Made by a program: the position numbers and the translations under genes. From JBKECF01 sp047974375 (GTDB lineage Bacteria > Bacillota > Clostridia > Lachnospirales > CAMZNU01), in contig JBKECF010000086.1 in NCBI GenBank assembly GCA_047974375.1, forward strand, positions 1 to 64,000: 64,000 nucleotides of DNA, written 5' to 3'. This document shows, piece by piece, positions 1 to 9,046 of the stretch. The notes beneath the pieces were generated by a model. The model saw only the letters and a list, made by a program, of their open reading frames with translations. It searched no databases and was not told the DNA's origin. Position 1 is the first letter of the stretch. Every line of letters starts with the position of its first letter.

Positions 1-31
1 TTTTCATGGTATAAATTAGAAGGGGGAGTAA

Positions 32-1030
32 ATGTCCACAACGGTAAAAGATGTTGCAAAACTTGCAGGTGTAGGACAAGCAACAATATCCTCCTATTTA
101 AATGGGGGAAATGTAAGAGAAAAGAATAAAATTAAAATTGAGGCAGCAATTAAGGAATTAGATTTCCATGTAAATGAAATAGCCAGAGGTTTAAAGACTA
201 ACAAGACAAAAACCATAGGAGTTATTATTCCTGAATTAAATAGTAATTTTTATGGCGAAATCTGTATGAAGTTGGAAGATAAGTTTAGGAAAGAAGGCTA
301 TGCCATAATAATAGCTGACAGTCGTTCAAACAAACATCGTGAAAATGAAGCTATTGATTTTTTACAAAAAAAACGAGTTGATGGTTTAATAATAGTGCCT
401 GCTACTAATGAAAGTAGTAATATAAAAAAATTTATATCAACGGGAAAACCAGTTGTCCTTTTAGATAGGCTTCTTGTAAGTGTGGGGAATTGCGGTAGTG
501 TAATTATTAATAATATGTCTGCTGCATATATTGCAACAGAAAAATTAATTAATGCAGGTCACAAAAACATTGGTATAATTTTTGGACCAGAAGAAGTATA
601 TACATCAGTGGAAAGAAAAAAAGGATATATTTATGCCTTAAAAAAGGCTAATATACCCGTAAATAATGATTTAATAATTCATGGGGATTATACATTAACC
701 CATGGAATAACTGCCATGAAGTCTTTAATAGAAAGAAACTCATATATGACGGCAGTAATTTTTACAAATTATGATTTAACTGTAGGAGCTATTATTGCAC
801 TAAATGAGCTTGCTATAAACATACCAAAAGATTTAGCTGTTGTAAGTTTTGATAGCTACGATTTCGCCAAGGCTGTAACGCCAAATTTAAATACCATAGT
901 ACAACCTCTAGAGGAAATAGCCGAAAATGCAACAGGGCAAATGTTAAAAAGATTAGCCCAAGCTCCGCATGAATGGAAGTCTGAAATAATTCAATTAAAT
1001 TCAGACTATATTCATGGTCAAAGTTTGTAG
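32..1030 (+). CDS. LacI-family transcriptional regulator
   Basis: Sugar-responsive repressor. The N-terminus (TTVKDVAKLAGVGQATISSY) is a typical LacI helix-turn-helix, followed by a hinge and a periplasmic-binding-like sensor (from about residue 60, TIGVIIPELNSNFYGEI). Length (332 aa) is normal for the family. ATG at 32 has an AGGGGGAG ribosome binding site just upstream. It points toward the fucose-type ABC transporter operon that begins at 1758 and is the likely local regulator of that operon (inference). The small minus-strand gene ends immediately at its stop codon. The effector sugar cannot be read from the sequence. Confidence 0.93.
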   Translation: MSTTVKDVAKLAGVGQATISSYLNGGNVREKNKIKIEAAIKELDFHVNEIARGLKTNKTKTIGVIIPELNSNFYGEICMKLEDKFRKEGYAIIIADSRSNKHRENEAIDFLQKKRVDGLIIVPATNESSNIKKFISTGKPVVLLDRLLVSVGNCGSVIINNMSAAYIATEKLINAGHKNIGIIFGPEEVYTSVERKKGYIYALKKANIPVNNDLIIHGDYTLTHGITAMKSLIERNSYMTAVIFTNYDLTVGAIIALNELAINIPKDLAVVSFDSYDFAKAVTPNLNTIVQPLEEIAENATGQMLKRLAQAPHEWKSEIIQLNSDYIHGQSL

Positions 1031-1537
1031 TTATTCTTCACTTAGAACATAAGAAAATTGAATGGCTTTTTGAGTATCTGTCATCATTGCACTTAAAATT
1101 ATATTGTATCCATCTAAATACCATACTGCTCCTTGGTTGGAGGAAACATCTGGCGAGTAGTGGCTTTCGCCGTATTTAGAAATGACCATGGTTTCAATAG
1201 AGTCATACACGTTTTCTAAATCTTCTAAGGTAGGGGCACTATAGCTCCATGCCATGGATTTAATATTATTTTGGTCATCATACATATACTTAATAGTACC
1301 ATTTAAATTCATGTAGTCTTTTTTGTAAGAATAAGTTGTGCCATTGTAAACAGAAGGGTAGGTACTGTAATTATTACCTTCAATTTCTAACATTTTATCC
1401 ATGGTATTTCTCCATGGTACATCTGTAAAGTGGCAAGGAATATTTTTTTTAACATTGCTTAATAGAAAAACAACAGATATTAATATAATAACAATCAATG
1501 CAATTGACGGTATAAAAAAATTAATTTTAAATTTCAT
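1031..1537 (-). CDS. Small membrane-anchored protein of unknown function
   Basis: Unrecognised 168-aa protein. A single hydrophobic segment at about residues 8-30 is followed by a hydrophilic extracytoplasmic domain rich in Tyr, Ser and Asp. I place the start at the ATG at 1537 because AAGAAAGG lies just upstream. A longer open frame to 1582 runs into the MKLQP repeat (GCAAATAAAAAC region) and is probably not translated. The gene is convergent with the lacI gene and upstream (5') of it lies an MKLQP mini-ORF repeat. No catalytic motif is visible; it may be a cell-surface or regulatory accessory protein. Confidence 0.6.
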   Translation of the reverse strand: MKFKINFFIPSIALIVIILISVVFLLSNVKKNIPCHFTDVPWRNTMDKMLEIEGNNYSTYPSVYNGTTYSYKKDYMNLNGTIKYMYDDQNNIKSMAWSYSAPTLEDLENVYDSIETMVISKYGESHYSPDVSSNQGAVWYLDGYNIILSAMMTDTQKAIQFSYVLSEE

Positions 1538-1574
1538 AGGAACCTTTCTTGAAAATTTTTTAAAGTTTTTATTT

Positions 1575-1686
1575 GCAGGCATTTTGCCTCAAGGGCAAAA
1601 ACATAAAAATATTGTGTTTACGCAACTTTGTTGCTTTAACGGCTGTAATTTCATTATATCCTCCAAATACTAATATTTTTATTTGC
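1575..1686 (-). repeat. MKLQP mini-ORF repeat, copy 1
   Basis: Read on the minus strand, positions 1686-1640 carry a 47-bp core (GCAAATAAAAATATTAG, TTTGGAGGAT, then ATGAAATTACAGCCG) shared with copies at 5239 and 58412. The mini-ORF after GGAGG starts MKLQP, continues about 21 codons and stops in a hairpin (TTTTGCCTCAAGGGCAAAA). The hairpin matches the one in the 5239 copy. It lies just upstream of the small membrane-protein gene. Confidence 0.8.
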
Positions 1687-1757
1687 ATTTTATGTGCTTT
1701 AAATATAACTGTCAAGTCAAATAGTCAATGAAACATTTGCTAAGGAGGAGTTGAGTT

Positions 1758-2732
1758 TTGAACAAGATTAAAGAAAACGCTTTTATTAAAAAAGTGGGGC
1801 TAAACAAAATTGTTTTATGTATTGTTCTATGTCTTATGTATTTGTATTTTTGCATAGCAACAGATGGCAATTTTTTTGGTTATAGTCGAATATTAAGTGC
1901 ACTAAATTATGTGTATTTTCTAGGCTTTTTAGCATTAGGAGTAACATTTGTAATTGCAACTGGGGGGATTGATTTTTCCATTGGACCTGTTATGTTTTGT
2001 TGTGCTTTAATTTCTGGCTATACATTAACATCTTATGGTGTTCCTATGGTTTTTTCCTTGGTTATAAGTGTAATGGTAGGCCTTATGTTTGGCATATTCA
2101 ATGGCTATTTAGTTGCCTATTGGTCCATACCGCCCTTTATTATTTCCATGGGTAGTATGAATATTGCAAAAGGTGTTGCCTCAGTTTTTACAAATTCCCA
2201 ATCTGTAAGTTGGCCTCAATCATCGTCAGCAGATGGCTGGTACAGGAATTTTATAAAAATAAGAAATATTCCTGTTGGTTTAATTATATTTATTGGAGTT
2301 GCTATTATATGCGCCATTATTTTAAATAAAACGAAACTAGGTCGATACATTCTCTGTTTAGGTAGTAACAAGGAGGCTGTTAGGCTTTCGGGTGTTAATG
2401 TTAAAAAGTACGAAATGTGTGCCTACGTAATATGCGGTATTTTAGTTGGCATAGCTGCTATTTTTTTCGTTGCTGCATATACAACAGTGCAACCAGGTTA
2501 CGGTGACCAGTATAATAACGAAGCTATTGCCGCAGCGGTAATGGGAGGAACTTCCATGGCAGGTGGATTTGCTTCTATTAGCGGTACTGTTATTGGTACA
2601 TTTATAATCGCACTTCTTCAAGAAGGTATATTAGCCCTTGGATTTACAAAGAATTATCAACTTATTTTAACAGGACTAATTGTTATATGTGCCGTTTTTG
2701 CTGACGTTGTTTCTAGACGTCGTCGTAAATAG
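1758..2732 (+). CDS. Sugar ABC transporter permease (RbsC/CUT2 family)
   Basis: Integral-membrane subunit of a ribose-type (CUT2) importer; 324 aa with about 8-10 hydrophobic segments. The conserved family stretch GLNKxxxGRYILCLGSNKEAVRLSGVNV-like region is present around residues 190-215 (CLGSNKEAVRLSGVNV). Start is a TTG at 1758, set by a strong AAGGAGGAG 7 nt upstream. It is the first gene of an operon with an ATPase (2746), a second permease (4254) and a binding protein (5584). The presence of two different RbsC-type permeases implies a heterodimeric membrane channel. Confidence 0.92.
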   Translation: MNKIKENAFIKKVGLNKIVLCIVLCLMYLYFCIATDGNFFGYSRILSALNYVYFLGFLALGVTFVIATGGIDFSIGPVMFCCALISGYTLTSYGVPMVFSLVISVMVGLMFGIFNGYLVAYWSIPPFIISMGSMNIAKGVASVFTNSQSVSWPQSSSADGWYRNFIKIRNIPVGLIIFIGVAIICAIILNKTKLGRYILCLGSNKEAVRLSGVNVKKYEMCAYVICGILVGIAAIFFVAAYTTVQPGYGDQYNNEAIAAAVMGGTSMAGGFASISGTVIGTFIIALLQEGILALGFTKNYQLILTGLIVICAVFADVVSRRRRK

Positions 2733-2745
2733 AGGGAGGGTTACT

Positions 2746-4242
2746 ATGAATGAATCTGTTTTAATTATGAAAGGCATAGATAAATCTTTCCCAGGAGTCC
2801 ACGCCTTGGATCATGTGGATTTAGATTTAAAAGCTGGGGAAGTCCATGCCCTTATGGGAGAAAATGGCGCTGGTAAATCTACATTAATGAAAGTATTAAC
2901 TGGAATCTATAAAAAAGATTCTGGCACAATTATATATGAAGGTAAAGAAGTAGAATATCACAATACAAAAGAGGCTCAAGAGGCAGGGGTTATTATAGTG
3001 CATCAAGAGTTAAATATGTTAAACCACTTAACCGTTGCCCAAAATATTTTTATAGGCAGAGAGTTTAAAAAAGGTTTTGCCATAGATGATAAAAAAATGG
3101 TAGAGGAATCAAGAAGGCTTTTTAAGAAGTTAGATATAAATGTAGATCCAGAAGAAATAATGGGAAATTTAACAGTTGGTAAGCAACAAATGTGCGAAAT
3201 TGCAAAAGCTATATCCCACGATGCCAAAGTAATAGTCTTTGACGAACCATCGGCGGCTCTTACGGAAACAGAAATAGAAGAATTATTTAAAATAATATTG
3301 GATTTACGGAATAAAGGCCTTGGGGTAATTTATATATCCCACCGTATGGACGAAATAAAAAAAATAACTGACCGTATTACAGTAATGCGTGACGGTACTT
3401 ATGTAGGTACATTAATTACAAAGGACTGCACAAAAGAAGAAATAATAGACATGATGGTAGGTAGGGTAATTTATGAAGACCCTAAGTCTGTAAGTGCTGT
3501 GCCTAAAGACGCCGAAGTTGTATTAAAAGTGGAAAATTTATGTGCTGGCAGATTAGTTAAAAATGTAAGTTTTGAACTTCGCAAAGGTGAAATTTTAGGA
3601 TTTTCCGGCTTAATGGGTGCAGGACGTACAGAAACAGCCCGAGTTATTTTTGGGGCAGACCCATTAAATAGCGGTAATATTTATATAAAAGGTGAAAAAG
3701 TAACTATAGAAAGTCCAGAAGATGCAGTTAATAAAGGCATTGGTTATTTATCGGAAGACCGTAAAAGATATGGTGTTGCTGTGGAAAAAACTGTTACTGA
3801 AAATACAAGTATGGCAGCTCTTGGGGATTTTATAAAAGGAATTTTTATTGATGAAAACAAAGAGAAAGAAGTTGCTGAAAAATATGTAGACATGCTTGCT
3901 ACAAAAACACCAGACGTCCACCAATTTGTAGTAAACCTATCAGGAGGCAATCAACAAAAAGTAGTTATAGCCAAATGGCTTGCTAAAGATTGCGACATAC
4001 TAATATTTGACGAGCCGACAAGAGGTATTGACATTGGCGCGAAAAACGAGATTTACAAATTAATGAATAAACTAGCCAGCAATGGCAAATCCATTATTAT
4101 GATTTCCTCGGAAATGACAGAAATACTTCGTATGAGCGATAGGATTGTTGTAATGCAAGAGGGTGAAAAAACTGGGGAACTAGACATTGCTGAAGCAACT
4201 CAAGAAAAAATAATGAATCTTGCCACTAGAGAAATTAGTTAG
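2746..4242 (+). CDS. Sugar ABC transporter ATPase, tandem NBD (RbsA/MglA type)
   Basis: 498-aa double nucleotide-binding-domain ATPase. First domain: Walker A GENGAGKS, signature LTVGKQQM, Walker B VIVFDEPSAA. Second domain: the usual degenerate Walker A GLMGAGRT, signature LSGGNQQK, Walker B ILIFDEPTRGID. This is the standard RbsA layout. I choose the ATG at 2746 (GAGGGAGG upstream) rather than the upstream in-frame ATG at 2680, which lies inside the permease gene. It would energise the two flanking permeases for import of a deoxysugar or pentose (substrate inferred from the downstream fucose isomerase). Confidence 0.94.
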   Translation: MNESVLIMKGIDKSFPGVHALDHVDLDLKAGEVHALMGENGAGKSTLMKVLTGIYKKDSGTIIYEGKEVEYHNTKEAQEAGVIIVHQELNMLNHLTVAQNIFIGREFKKGFAIDDKKMVEESRRLFKKLDINVDPEEIMGNLTVGKQQMCEIAKAISHDAKVIVFDEPSAALTETEIEELFKIILDLRNKGLGVIYISHRMDEIKKITDRITVMRDGTYVGTLITKDCTKEEIIDMMVGRVIYEDPKSVSAVPKDAEVVLKVENLCAGRLVKNVSFELRKGEILGFSGLMGAGRTETARVIFGADPLNSGNIYIKGEKVTIESPEDAVNKGIGYLSEDRKRYGVAVEKTVTENTSMAALGDFIKGIFIDENKEKEVAEKYVDMLATKTPDVHQFVVNLSGGNQQKVVIAKWLAKDCDILIFDEPTRGIDIGAKNEIYKLMNKLASNGKSIIMISSEMTEILRMSDRIVVMQEGEKTGELDIAEATQEKIMNLATREIS

Positions 4243-4253
4243 GGAGGTCGGAA

Positions 4254-5246
4254 ATGTCAAATAATAATAAAAAGTCATCTATATTAGAAAAATTAGGAGG
4301 ACAAAAATTTGTAGTTTTTGCCGTTTTAGTGGCTTTATTTATACTCTTTTGTTTTTTAAGTCCTAATTTTAGAAAGTATACAACTTTTATAAGTATATTA
4401 GATTATTCCTATTATATAGTTTTATTGGCTATTGGTGTAACTTTTCCTTTAATAACAGGGGGTGTGGATTTATCTATTGGTACAGGCTTGGTCTGTTATT
4501 CATTAATTGGAGGGTATTTAATTTCCTTTCATAATATGCCTGTTGCCCTTGGGTTAGTTGTTACTATATCCATTGGTATTTTGTTCGGCTTAATGAATGG
4601 ATTCCTCGTTGTATTAATGGAATTGCCACCATTTTTAGCCACACTATGTACTTGTATGATAACTCGAGGTCTTGGCTCTATTGTTGTAGGTGGCTTTGGT
4701 ATTTCCTGGCCTATGGCAGGAGCTGCAGGTGGTTGGTTTAGAACAATATTTAAAATTAAAACAGAGTCGGGCACAATTATTCCCCTAGGTATAATTTGGA
4801 TTTTAATAATTGTATTTATAATGTCCTCTGTTTTAAACCACACCAAAGTTGGTAGATATACCTTTGCTATTGGAAGTAATAAAGAGGCTACTAGATTGTC
4901 TGGGGTAAATGTAAAACTTTACCACATAATGGCATATGTTATTTCTGGCCTTTTTGCAGGCCTTGCCGCTATTGCTTATTCAGCAGTATTTTCAACGGTT
5001 CAGCCAGGAACAGGAGCAGGTTTCGAATTAGAAGCAATAGGTGGTGCTATAATAGGCGGCGTAGCGGCAACAGGCGGAGCCGGCAGTATAGCAGGTGCTT
5101 TATTAGGCGTTTATGTAATTTGCCTATTAAAAACAGGACTGCCATTTATTGGACTACAAGCCAATTGGCAACAAATTATAACAGGTGTTATTTTAATTGG
5201 TGCCGTGCTTATTGATGTAATAAAAAAACGAAAGGACTGCAAATAA
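4254..5246 (+). CDS. Sugar ABC transporter permease (second RbsC/CUT2 subunit)
   Basis: 330-aa polytopic permease, paralogous to the product at 1758: it has the same FAIGSNKEATRLSGVNV motif near residue 205 and the same GGAIIGG segment in the C-terminal third. It follows the ATPase by 11 bp with GGGAGGT upstream. Its last two codons and stop (TGC AAA TAA) lie inside the 47-bp MKLQP repeat core, so a repeat insertion appears to have supplied or remodelled the 3' end of the gene. Confidence 0.92.
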   Translation: MSNNNKKSSILEKLGGQKFVVFAVLVALFILFCFLSPNFRKYTTFISILDYSYYIVLLAIGVTFPLITGGVDLSIGTGLVCYSLIGGYLISFHNMPVALGLVVTISIGILFGLMNGFLVVLMELPPFLATLCTCMITRGLGSIVVGGFGISWPMAGAAGGWFRTIFKIKTESGTIIPLGIIWILIIVFIMSSVLNHTKVGRYTFAIGSNKEATRLSGVNVKLYHIMAYVISGLFAGLAAIAYSAVFSTVQPGTGAGFELEAIGGAIIGGVAATGGAGSIAGALLGVYVICLLKTGLPFIGLQANWQQIITGVILIGAVLIDVIKKRKDCK

Positions 5247-5345
5247 AAATATTAGAGTTTGGAGGATGTAATGAAATTACAGCCGAAAGAGCTACGAAGT
5301 AGTGAAAACTCAATATTTTATGTTTTTGCCCGCAGGGCAAAATGC
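5239..5345 (+). repeat. MKLQP mini-ORF repeat, copy 2
   Basis: The 47-bp core occupies 5239-5285: GCAAATAAAAATATTAGAG, TTTGGAGGATGTA and ATGAAATTACAGCCG. The mini-ORF starting at 5271 reads MKLQPKELRSSENSIFYVFA and continues five more residues to a stop. It ends in the GCCCGCAGGGC hairpin, followed by AAAATGC and another CAAATAAAAAT at about 5356. The element lies within the gap between the permease and binding-protein genes of the same operon. Confidence 0.8.
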
Positions 5346-5411
5346 TAAAGTACACAAATAAAAATACTACAAATGAGTTACAACAGTTTATCTGTTTAAC
5401 TATATAGAACA

Positions 5412-5545
5412 GCGGTGTTGGTTGCTTACTCGAGCAATAGAGCGGAGCTTTATGACCAGAGCAGTTTACGGAGTAAACGACCAGTGAACAGCTGGCAAAC
5501 ACAAAGTGTTTGATTTTGCCTAAGCAAAATTCAGAAGATTTAGAA
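5412..5545 (+). repeat. Hairpin-module repeat between permease and binding protein
   Basis: A string of short inverted repeats: GAGCTTTATGACCAGAGCAG, then GTTTACGGAGTAAAC followed by GACCAG, then CAAACACAAAGTGTTTG and ATTTTGCCTAAGCAAAAT. The GACCAGAGCAGTTTAC module recurs almost identically in the 56766 and 39803 copies. Together with the MKLQP element it fills the roughly 325-bp intergenic gap (5247-5583), which otherwise holds only the ribosome binding site of the next gene. Confidence 0.75.
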
Positions 5546-5583
5546 ACAAACAAAAAAATTTAAATAATTAAATGGAGGAAAAA

Positions 5584-6744
5584 ATGAAAAAGAGAATTTT
5601 AGCGTCAACAATAGCAACATTATTAATGGTAGGTACCTTAAGCGGTTGTGGTTCAAAACCTAGTGAAAGTGCAGAACCTACTAATGAAGGTACACAAGTA
5701 GAAGAAAGTGGCGAAACAGATTCAGAAACAAGTGGCGAGGAAACAGGAAGTGGCGACTATACTTTTGAAGTAATAGTAAAAAGCTACCAATCATCATACT
5801 GGCAAGCAGCTGTAAAAGGCATTGATGCAAAGGCAGAAGAGCTTGGAGTAAAAGTAAATACAACAGGTCCAAATGCCGAGTCGGACATTGCCGACCAAGT
5901 AAATATGCTTAATAATGCCATTAATAATAATCCAGATGGTATAGGTCTTGCAGCCTGCGACCAAGACTCTGTATTAGACTCACTTCAAGTGGCTATGGAT
6001 AAACAAATTCCTGTAGTATGTTTTGACGCAGGTGTGCCAAATGCGCCAGAAGGTTCAGTATATTCTACAATAGCAACAGACAACTATGCAGCAGGTGCAA
6101 CAGCAGCAGAGCATATTTATGAAGCTGTAAAAGATAAAATAGCAAACGCAACTGAGCCTGTAAGAATAGGTGAAGTTAATCAAGATGCTACTTCAGAATC
6201 TATTATATCTCGTGGCCTTGGCTTTATAGACAAAATAATTGAATTAGCTGAGGCAGATGGTAAAACAGTTGCTGTAGTTGGTAATGATTATTACAAAAAT
6301 AATTGTTCAAATGCAGGTGACGAGGCAACAGCAAATGTAATAATTGATGTAGCTGTTCCAGCTCAAACAACAGTTGAATTATGTGCAACAGAAGCATCAA
6401 ATATTTTAAATAAAGCAGATACTATTGCAATATTTGGCTCTAACCAAGTTTCTGCAGAAGGTTTATTAACAGCAAACCAAAACTTAAGTGTTTTAGGTAG
6501 CGACCCAGAAACTAACATTATAGCTGCTGGTTTCGACGCTGGTGCAACAATTAAAGCTGCCGTAACTGACCGTACTTTATTTGGTGCTGTAACACAATCT
6601 CCATTAAAAATGGGTGAAACTACTGTAGAGGTATTAACAGCAATAGCTAATGGCGAAACTGTGGAAGATGTTAAAACAGATGGTTATTGGTATGATGATA
6701 CAAATATTGCCGATCCATCAATTGCACCTAACCTTTACGACTAA
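5584..6744 (+). CDS. Sugar-binding lipoprotein of CUT2 ABC importer
   Basis: 386-aa RbsB-type solute-binding protein. The N-terminal lipoprotein signal is MKKRILAS...LMVGTLSGCG with the lipobox Cys near residue 22, followed by an acidic Ser/Glu/Thr linker and a periplasmic-binding fold starting VIVKSYQSSYWQAAVKGIDA. I choose the ATG at 5584 because GGAGG precedes it; an upstream in-frame ATG at 5572 lies before that site. Last gene of the transporter block, followed by a clear terminator. It captures the sugar outside the membrane; ligand unknown but probably L-fucose or a related sugar. Confidence 0.93.
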   Translation: MKKRILASTIATLLMVGTLSGCGSKPSESAEPTNEGTQVEESGETDSETSGEETGSGDYTFEVIVKSYQSSYWQAAVKGIDAKAEELGVKVNTTGPNAESDIADQVNMLNNAINNNPDGIGLAACDQDSVLDSLQVAMDKQIPVVCFDAGVPNAPEGSVYSTIATDNYAAGATAAEHIYEAVKDKIANATEPVRIGEVNQDATSESIISRGLGFIDKIIELAEADGKTVAVVGNDYYKNNCSNAGDEATANVIIDVAVPAQTTVELCATEASNILNKADTIAIFGSNQVSAEGLLTANQNLSVLGSDPETNIIAAGFDAGATIKAAVTDRTLFGAVTQSPLKMGETTVEVLTAIANGETVEDVKTDGYWYDDTNIADPSIAPNLYD

Positions 6745-6761
6745 TCCTAAAAATTTTTAAA

Positions 6762-6791
6762 AATAGGCTGCCGGAAAACCGGCAGCCTATT
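6762..6791 (+). terminator. Hairpin terminator or attenuator after the binding-protein gene
   Basis: A perfect 13-bp stem AATAGGCTGCCGG with an AAAA loop and CCGGCAGCCTATT. Only a short mixed tail follows rather than a long T run, so it may act as a partial terminator or an mRNA 3'-end stabiliser. That would separate expression of the transporter from the enzyme genes that start at 6827. Confidence 0.8.
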
Positions 6792-6826
6792 ACAAAATAA
6801 TATAGCCAATGGAAAGGAAATAATTT

Positions 6827-8029
6827 ATGAAAACTAATGCAACATATTTCCAAAATGATCCAAATGAACCTCTTAAATATGGGGAAATAGAATTAATTAA
6901 CCCTACAAGGCAAAGACTTAGGGGCGAAGAAAAAAAAGAAGGTATACTAGCTGAAACAGTAATAGCAGGTTTTTGCGGTACTGATTATTCCCTAATGAAA
7001 ATGGGACGTGAAGGCCAATTAAATTCAAAATTTCCAGCAGGAGAAAAACGTCTAATTAATGGTCACGAAGGCGTAGTTTATATTCCTTCAGAGGACAGAT
7101 ACGCTATTGTATTAATTCGTGGTGGTGACAGTTACGACCCTACTAGATATTCCGAAGATGAAACCTATTTCGAATATGGTTGTGACGGTGCAGATGGTTT
7201 ATTCTCCGATTGCAATTACTATAACGAAGACATGCTTTTAAAAATACCAGATGGCCATGTAGTAGATGGTAAAATTGATTTGAATTTCGCTAAAAAAATG
7301 GTTTTCCCAGATCCATATGCCTGTATGGTATTTCAATTAGAAAGAATGGAGGACTTAGGCATTGCTCAAAACTTTAGAGTTGAAATGGCAAAAAATAAAT
7401 GTAGTGAAGAAGAAGGGAAAAAAATTGCAAAGGAAAATTTATTCCGTAGAGTAGTTATTTTTGGACTAGGTACAACAGGTATGTTTATGGGTGAACTTAT
7501 AAAAAGAAGTTACCCAGATTCTAAAATTGTATTTGTGGCCAGAAGTAGCAAAGATTCACCAAAAGTAAAATTTGCTTTGGAACAAACAGGGGCTACCTAT
7601 GTTAAAAGTGATTTTTCTACAAATGAGGAGTTAGGTCAGGCGATTTGCAAGGAACTAGGTGGCACAGCAGACTTTTTTATGGGCTCAAGTGGTGCAGCTA
7701 TAGAAAGCGAAATAGCTTTTAAACATGGCGTATTAGGGTGCAACGGCATTTACAACAGTTTCTCCCTAGGTCCTGTATTAAAGCTAGACACTATGCCTTT
7801 TGGTTTTAAAAATCAAATAGTTTTCGGTTCAATAAATTTCAGACAAGACCACATGGAAAAAGCAATAGAAATTTTGGCAGAAAGTAGATATGACGAAATA
7901 GTAGAGTTAATTAACAAGGAAGAATTTATATCAGACCCTATTGATGCTTACGAAAATAAAATATATAGCAAAGAATCACCATTAAAAACAGCTGTAGTAT
8001 GGAATGAAAAGTATGTATGGAGAGGATAA
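6827..8029 (+). CDS. Zinc-type medium-chain dehydrogenase (glucose dehydrogenase-like)
   Basis: 400-aa protein with the N-terminal catalytic zinc motifs of medium-chain dehydrogenases: FCGTD (Cys50) and NGHE (His80-Glu81), and a nucleotide-binding FGLGTTGMF at about residue 212. Overall it resembles archaeal-type glucose/galactose 1-dehydrogenases. The four closely spaced structural-zinc cysteines seen in its neighbour at 8031 are not visible. In this operon it may oxidise the imported sugar to a lactone, which the amidohydrolase at 9047 could open (inference). GGAAAGGA precedes the ATG. Confidence 0.8.
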   Translation: MKTNATYFQNDPNEPLKYGEIELINPTRQRLRGEEKKEGILAETVIAGFCGTDYSLMKMGREGQLNSKFPAGEKRLINGHEGVVYIPSEDRYAIVLIRGGDSYDPTRYSEDETYFEYGCDGADGLFSDCNYYNEDMLLKIPDGHVVDGKIDLNFAKKMVFPDPYACMVFQLERMEDLGIAQNFRVEMAKNKCSEEEGKKIAKENLFRRVVIFGLGTTGMFMGELIKRSYPDSKIVFVARSSKDSPKVKFALEQTGATYVKSDFSTNEELGQAICKELGGTADFFMGSSGAAIESEIAFKHGVLGCNGIYNSFSLGPVLKLDTMPFGFKNQIVFGSINFRQDHMEKAIEILAESRYDEIVELINKEEFISDPIDAYENKIYSKESPLKTAVVWNEKYVWRG

Positions 8030-8030
8030 T

Positions 8031-9044
8031 ATGAAAACAGTTTTAATTAAAGAACCTAATGCAATAGAAGTAGCTACATTGGAAAAACCTGTAAGAAAAA
8101 AAGGCGAGGCTTTGTTAAAGGTATTATTTTGTGGAATTTGTGGGGCAGACGTTGCCAGCTACACAGGTAACCAGCCTTTTACTTCATACCCAAGAATTCC
8201 AGGTCATGAGTTTAGTGCAGAAATAGTTGAAATTGATGAAAATTCCAAAGGATTAAAAGTAGGGGATGTAATAACAGCTAACCCATATTTTAATTGTGGC
8301 ACTTGCTACTCTTGCGAAAGAGGATTTGTAAACTGCTGTACAGACAACCAAACTATGGGAGTTCAAAGAGATGGTAGTTTTAGCGAATACATTACCATGC
8401 CTGTAGAAAGAATATACAGTGGAAAAGGCTTAAGCCCACAGCAACTGGCACTAGTTGAACCTTTTACAATAAGTTATCATGCAATTTCCAGAACTATAAT
8501 AAAGGCAACAGACAATGTTTTAGTAATTGGGGCAGGTCCTATTGGTCTTTTTGCTCTTATATCAGCTAAGTTAAAAGGTGCTAAGGTATATGTTGCCGAT
8601 ATTTTAGACGGTCGTTTAAATATGGCGAAAGATTTCGGTGCAGATGGGATTATTAATTCCAAGGAAAAAAATATAAAAGAAGAAGCTGATAAAATTACGT
8701 CTGGCAATGGCTTTGATGTTTGTATAGAGGCCTGTGGCCTGTCAGATACATTTTTAGCTTGTATTGATTGTGCTGCCTTTGCTGGAAACATTATTCTTAT
8801 AGGAAATGGGAAGAAAGAAACAACTTTCTTACATTCTATATTACTTAAAAAAGAACTAAATGTATTTGGCAGTAGAAATTCTTATGCTAAAGATTTTGAA
8901 GATGTAATAGACATAATTGGGTCAGGTAAAGTAGATGTATTAAAAATGGTAAGTACTGTGTACCCTATGGAAAAAGCAGATACAGCCTTTAAAGCACTGG
9001 CAGACAATGACGGTTCTTTAGCAAAAGTTTTAGTGGAGATGTAA
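8031..9044 (+). CDS. Zinc-dependent alcohol dehydrogenase (sorbitol/threonine DH-like)
   Basis: 337-aa medium-chain dehydrogenase. Catalytic zinc: CGICGAD (Cys37) and PGHE (His59-Glu60). Structural zinc: Cys89, 92, 95 and a Cys at 102/103 in NCGTCYSCERGFVNCC. Rossmann motif VIGAGPIGLF follows. I choose the ATG at 8031 directly after GAGAGGAT; an upstream in-frame ATG at 8004 lies inside the preceding gene. Consistent with NAD(P)-dependent oxidation of a secondary sugar hydroxyl. The neighbouring genes suggest fucose or L-galactose-like substrates, but the exact substrate is not deducible. Confidence 0.88.
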   Translation: MKTVLIKEPNAIEVATLEKPVRKKGEALLKVLFCGICGADVASYTGNQPFTSYPRIPGHEFSAEIVEIDENSKGLKVGDVITANPYFNCGTCYSCERGFVNCCTDNQTMGVQRDGSFSEYITMPVERIYSGKGLSPQQLALVEPFTISYHAISRTIIKATDNVLVIGAGPIGLFALISAKLKGAKVYVADILDGRLNMAKDFGADGIINSKEKNIKEEADKITSGNGFDVCIEACGLSDTFLACIDCAAFAGNIILIGNGKKETTFLHSILLKKELNVFGSRNSYAKDFEDVIDIIGSGKVDVLKMVSTVYPMEKADTAFKALADNDGSLAKVLVEM

Positions 9045-9046
9045 AT

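Noticed and set aside
1401..1673. Plus-strand 90-aa open frame across the small membrane-protein gene
   Set aside because: It runs antisense to a gene with a good ribosome site and into the MKLQP repeat; no ribosome site of its own and no family resemblance.
5412..5545. Integron attC-like cluster
   Set aside because: Although GACCAG-linked hairpins look array-like, there is no integrase gene or cassette ORF between them in the window.
5209..5553. 114-aa minus-strand frame in the permease-binding protein gap
   Set aside because: Composed of repeat modules read on the opposite strand, without ribosome site or family features.
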